Origin: Variovorax sp.
GTDB lineage: Bacteria; Pseudomonadota; Gammaproteobacteria; Burkholderiales; Burkholderiaceae_C
Length of the DNA: 6,309 nt
Assembly: GCA_028292145.1 (NCBI GenBank)
Contig: JAQGMX010000346.1
Location: 1 to 6,309, forward strand
Reading direction: 5' to 3'
Part shown: one piece after another, positions 6,187 to 6,309 of the stretch
Layout of the letters: each line of letters opens with the position of its first letter
Position numbering within the stretch: the stretch's first letter is position 1
Made by a program: the position numbers and the translations under genes
Notes under the pieces: generated by a model
Databases searched by the model: none
Told to the model about the DNA's origin: nothing
Seen by the model: only the letters and a program-made list of their open reading frames with translations

Positions 6187-6192
6187 ACTATA
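6187..6192 (-). promoter_or_regulatory. Candidate -10 box of the phasin promoter
   Basis: TATAGT on the minus strand, 5 of 6 matches to the sigma-70 -10 consensus, in a locally AT-richer stretch about 38 bp before the phasin ATG. No good -35 lies 17 bp upstream; that position is occupied by the TGC-rich dyad. Confidence 0.4.
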
Positions 6193-6195
6193 GGC

Positions 6196-6223
6196 CTGCA
6201 GCGCAAAAATTGCTGCAGTGCAA
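6196..6223. promoter_or_regulatory. TGC-rich dyad, candidate PhaR-type operator
   Basis: Perfect 7-bp arms CTGCAGC (6196-6202) and GCTGCAG (6212-6218) flank an A/T-rich 9-base spacer. The right arm also belongs to TTGCTGCAGTGCAA (6210-6223), which has TTGC/GCAA ends. PhaR, the PHA-responsive repressor of phasin genes, is known to bind TGC-rich sites of the CTGC-N-GCAG kind. The match here is by resemblance, not exact. The position directly upstream of the -10 box suits a repressor. Confidence 0.45.
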
Positions 6224-6249
6224 CATACCTAAATTCGAACATCTTTCCA

Positions 6250-6309
6250 TTAGGCCGCGGCATGGATCAGGCTGCTGGCCAGAGCGAGGTCGCGCAGCCA
6301 GGCGCCGTA
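6250..6309 (-). CDS. C-terminal end of an unidentified protein (cut by window edge)
   Basis: The last 19 codons plus TAA of a gene entering from the right edge, reading YGAWLRDLALASSLIHAAA. I do not recognise the family; the residues look like a C-terminal amphipathic helix. The reading frame is supported by third positions: 17 of 19 codons end in G or C, against 11 of 16 for the competing plus-strand frame that starts with ATG at 6262. It lies 100 bp upstream of the phasin gene on the same strand, with a promoter-like region between. Confidence 0.5.
   Translation of the reverse strand, partial: YGAWLRDLALASSLIHAAA

Noticed and set aside
6262..6309. Plus-strand gene starting at ATG 6262 and divergent from the phasin
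   Set aside because: No Shine-Dalgarno and weaker third-position GC bias than the minus-strand frame over the same bases; 16 codons are too few to be certain.

Overview
This 6.3 kb window is high in GC, with strongly GC-biased third codon positions. It looks like a chromosomal piece of a betaproteobacterium (Burkholderiales/Rhodocyclales type). The evidence is a NrtA/NrtB-type ABC transporter with a long N-terminal extension on its binding protein, a soluble PAS histidine kinase with a NarL/FixJ-type regulator, and a short phasin typical of polyhydroxyalkanoate (PHA) producers. The organism assignment is inference. No mobile element, tRNA, rRNA or CRISPR array was seen.

Left block (1-4345, all on the minus strand, so read right to left): a PAS-domain sensor kinase, its LuxR-family response regulator 14 bp downstream, a 125-bp leader rich in inverted repeats, then a Tat-exported NrtA/CmpA-family binding protein, a NrtB-type permease and the first 51 codons of the transporter ATPase, which runs off the left edge. 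The three transporter genes overlap by 4 and 11 bp, so they are one translationally coupled operon. The likely logic is that the cytoplasmic kinase senses an internal signal, phosphorylates the regulator, and the regulator binds a 20-bp dyad at the end of its own gene to control uptake of nitrate/nitrite or a related small anion.

Middle (4465-5658, plus strand): one membrane-anchored YkuE/YaeI-type metallophosphoesterase, divergent from the sensor kinase.

Right block (5646-6309, minus strand): a phasin gene that converges on the phosphoesterase and overlaps it by 13 bp. Its promoter region holds a TATAGT -10 box and TGC-rich inverted repeats that resemble PhaR-type control. The last 20 codons of an unidentified upstream gene follow at the edge.

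The genes belong to ordinary families. The parts most worth a second look are the Cys/His-rich extension and possible second start of the binding protein, the regulator dyad, and the layered dyads before the phasin gene.
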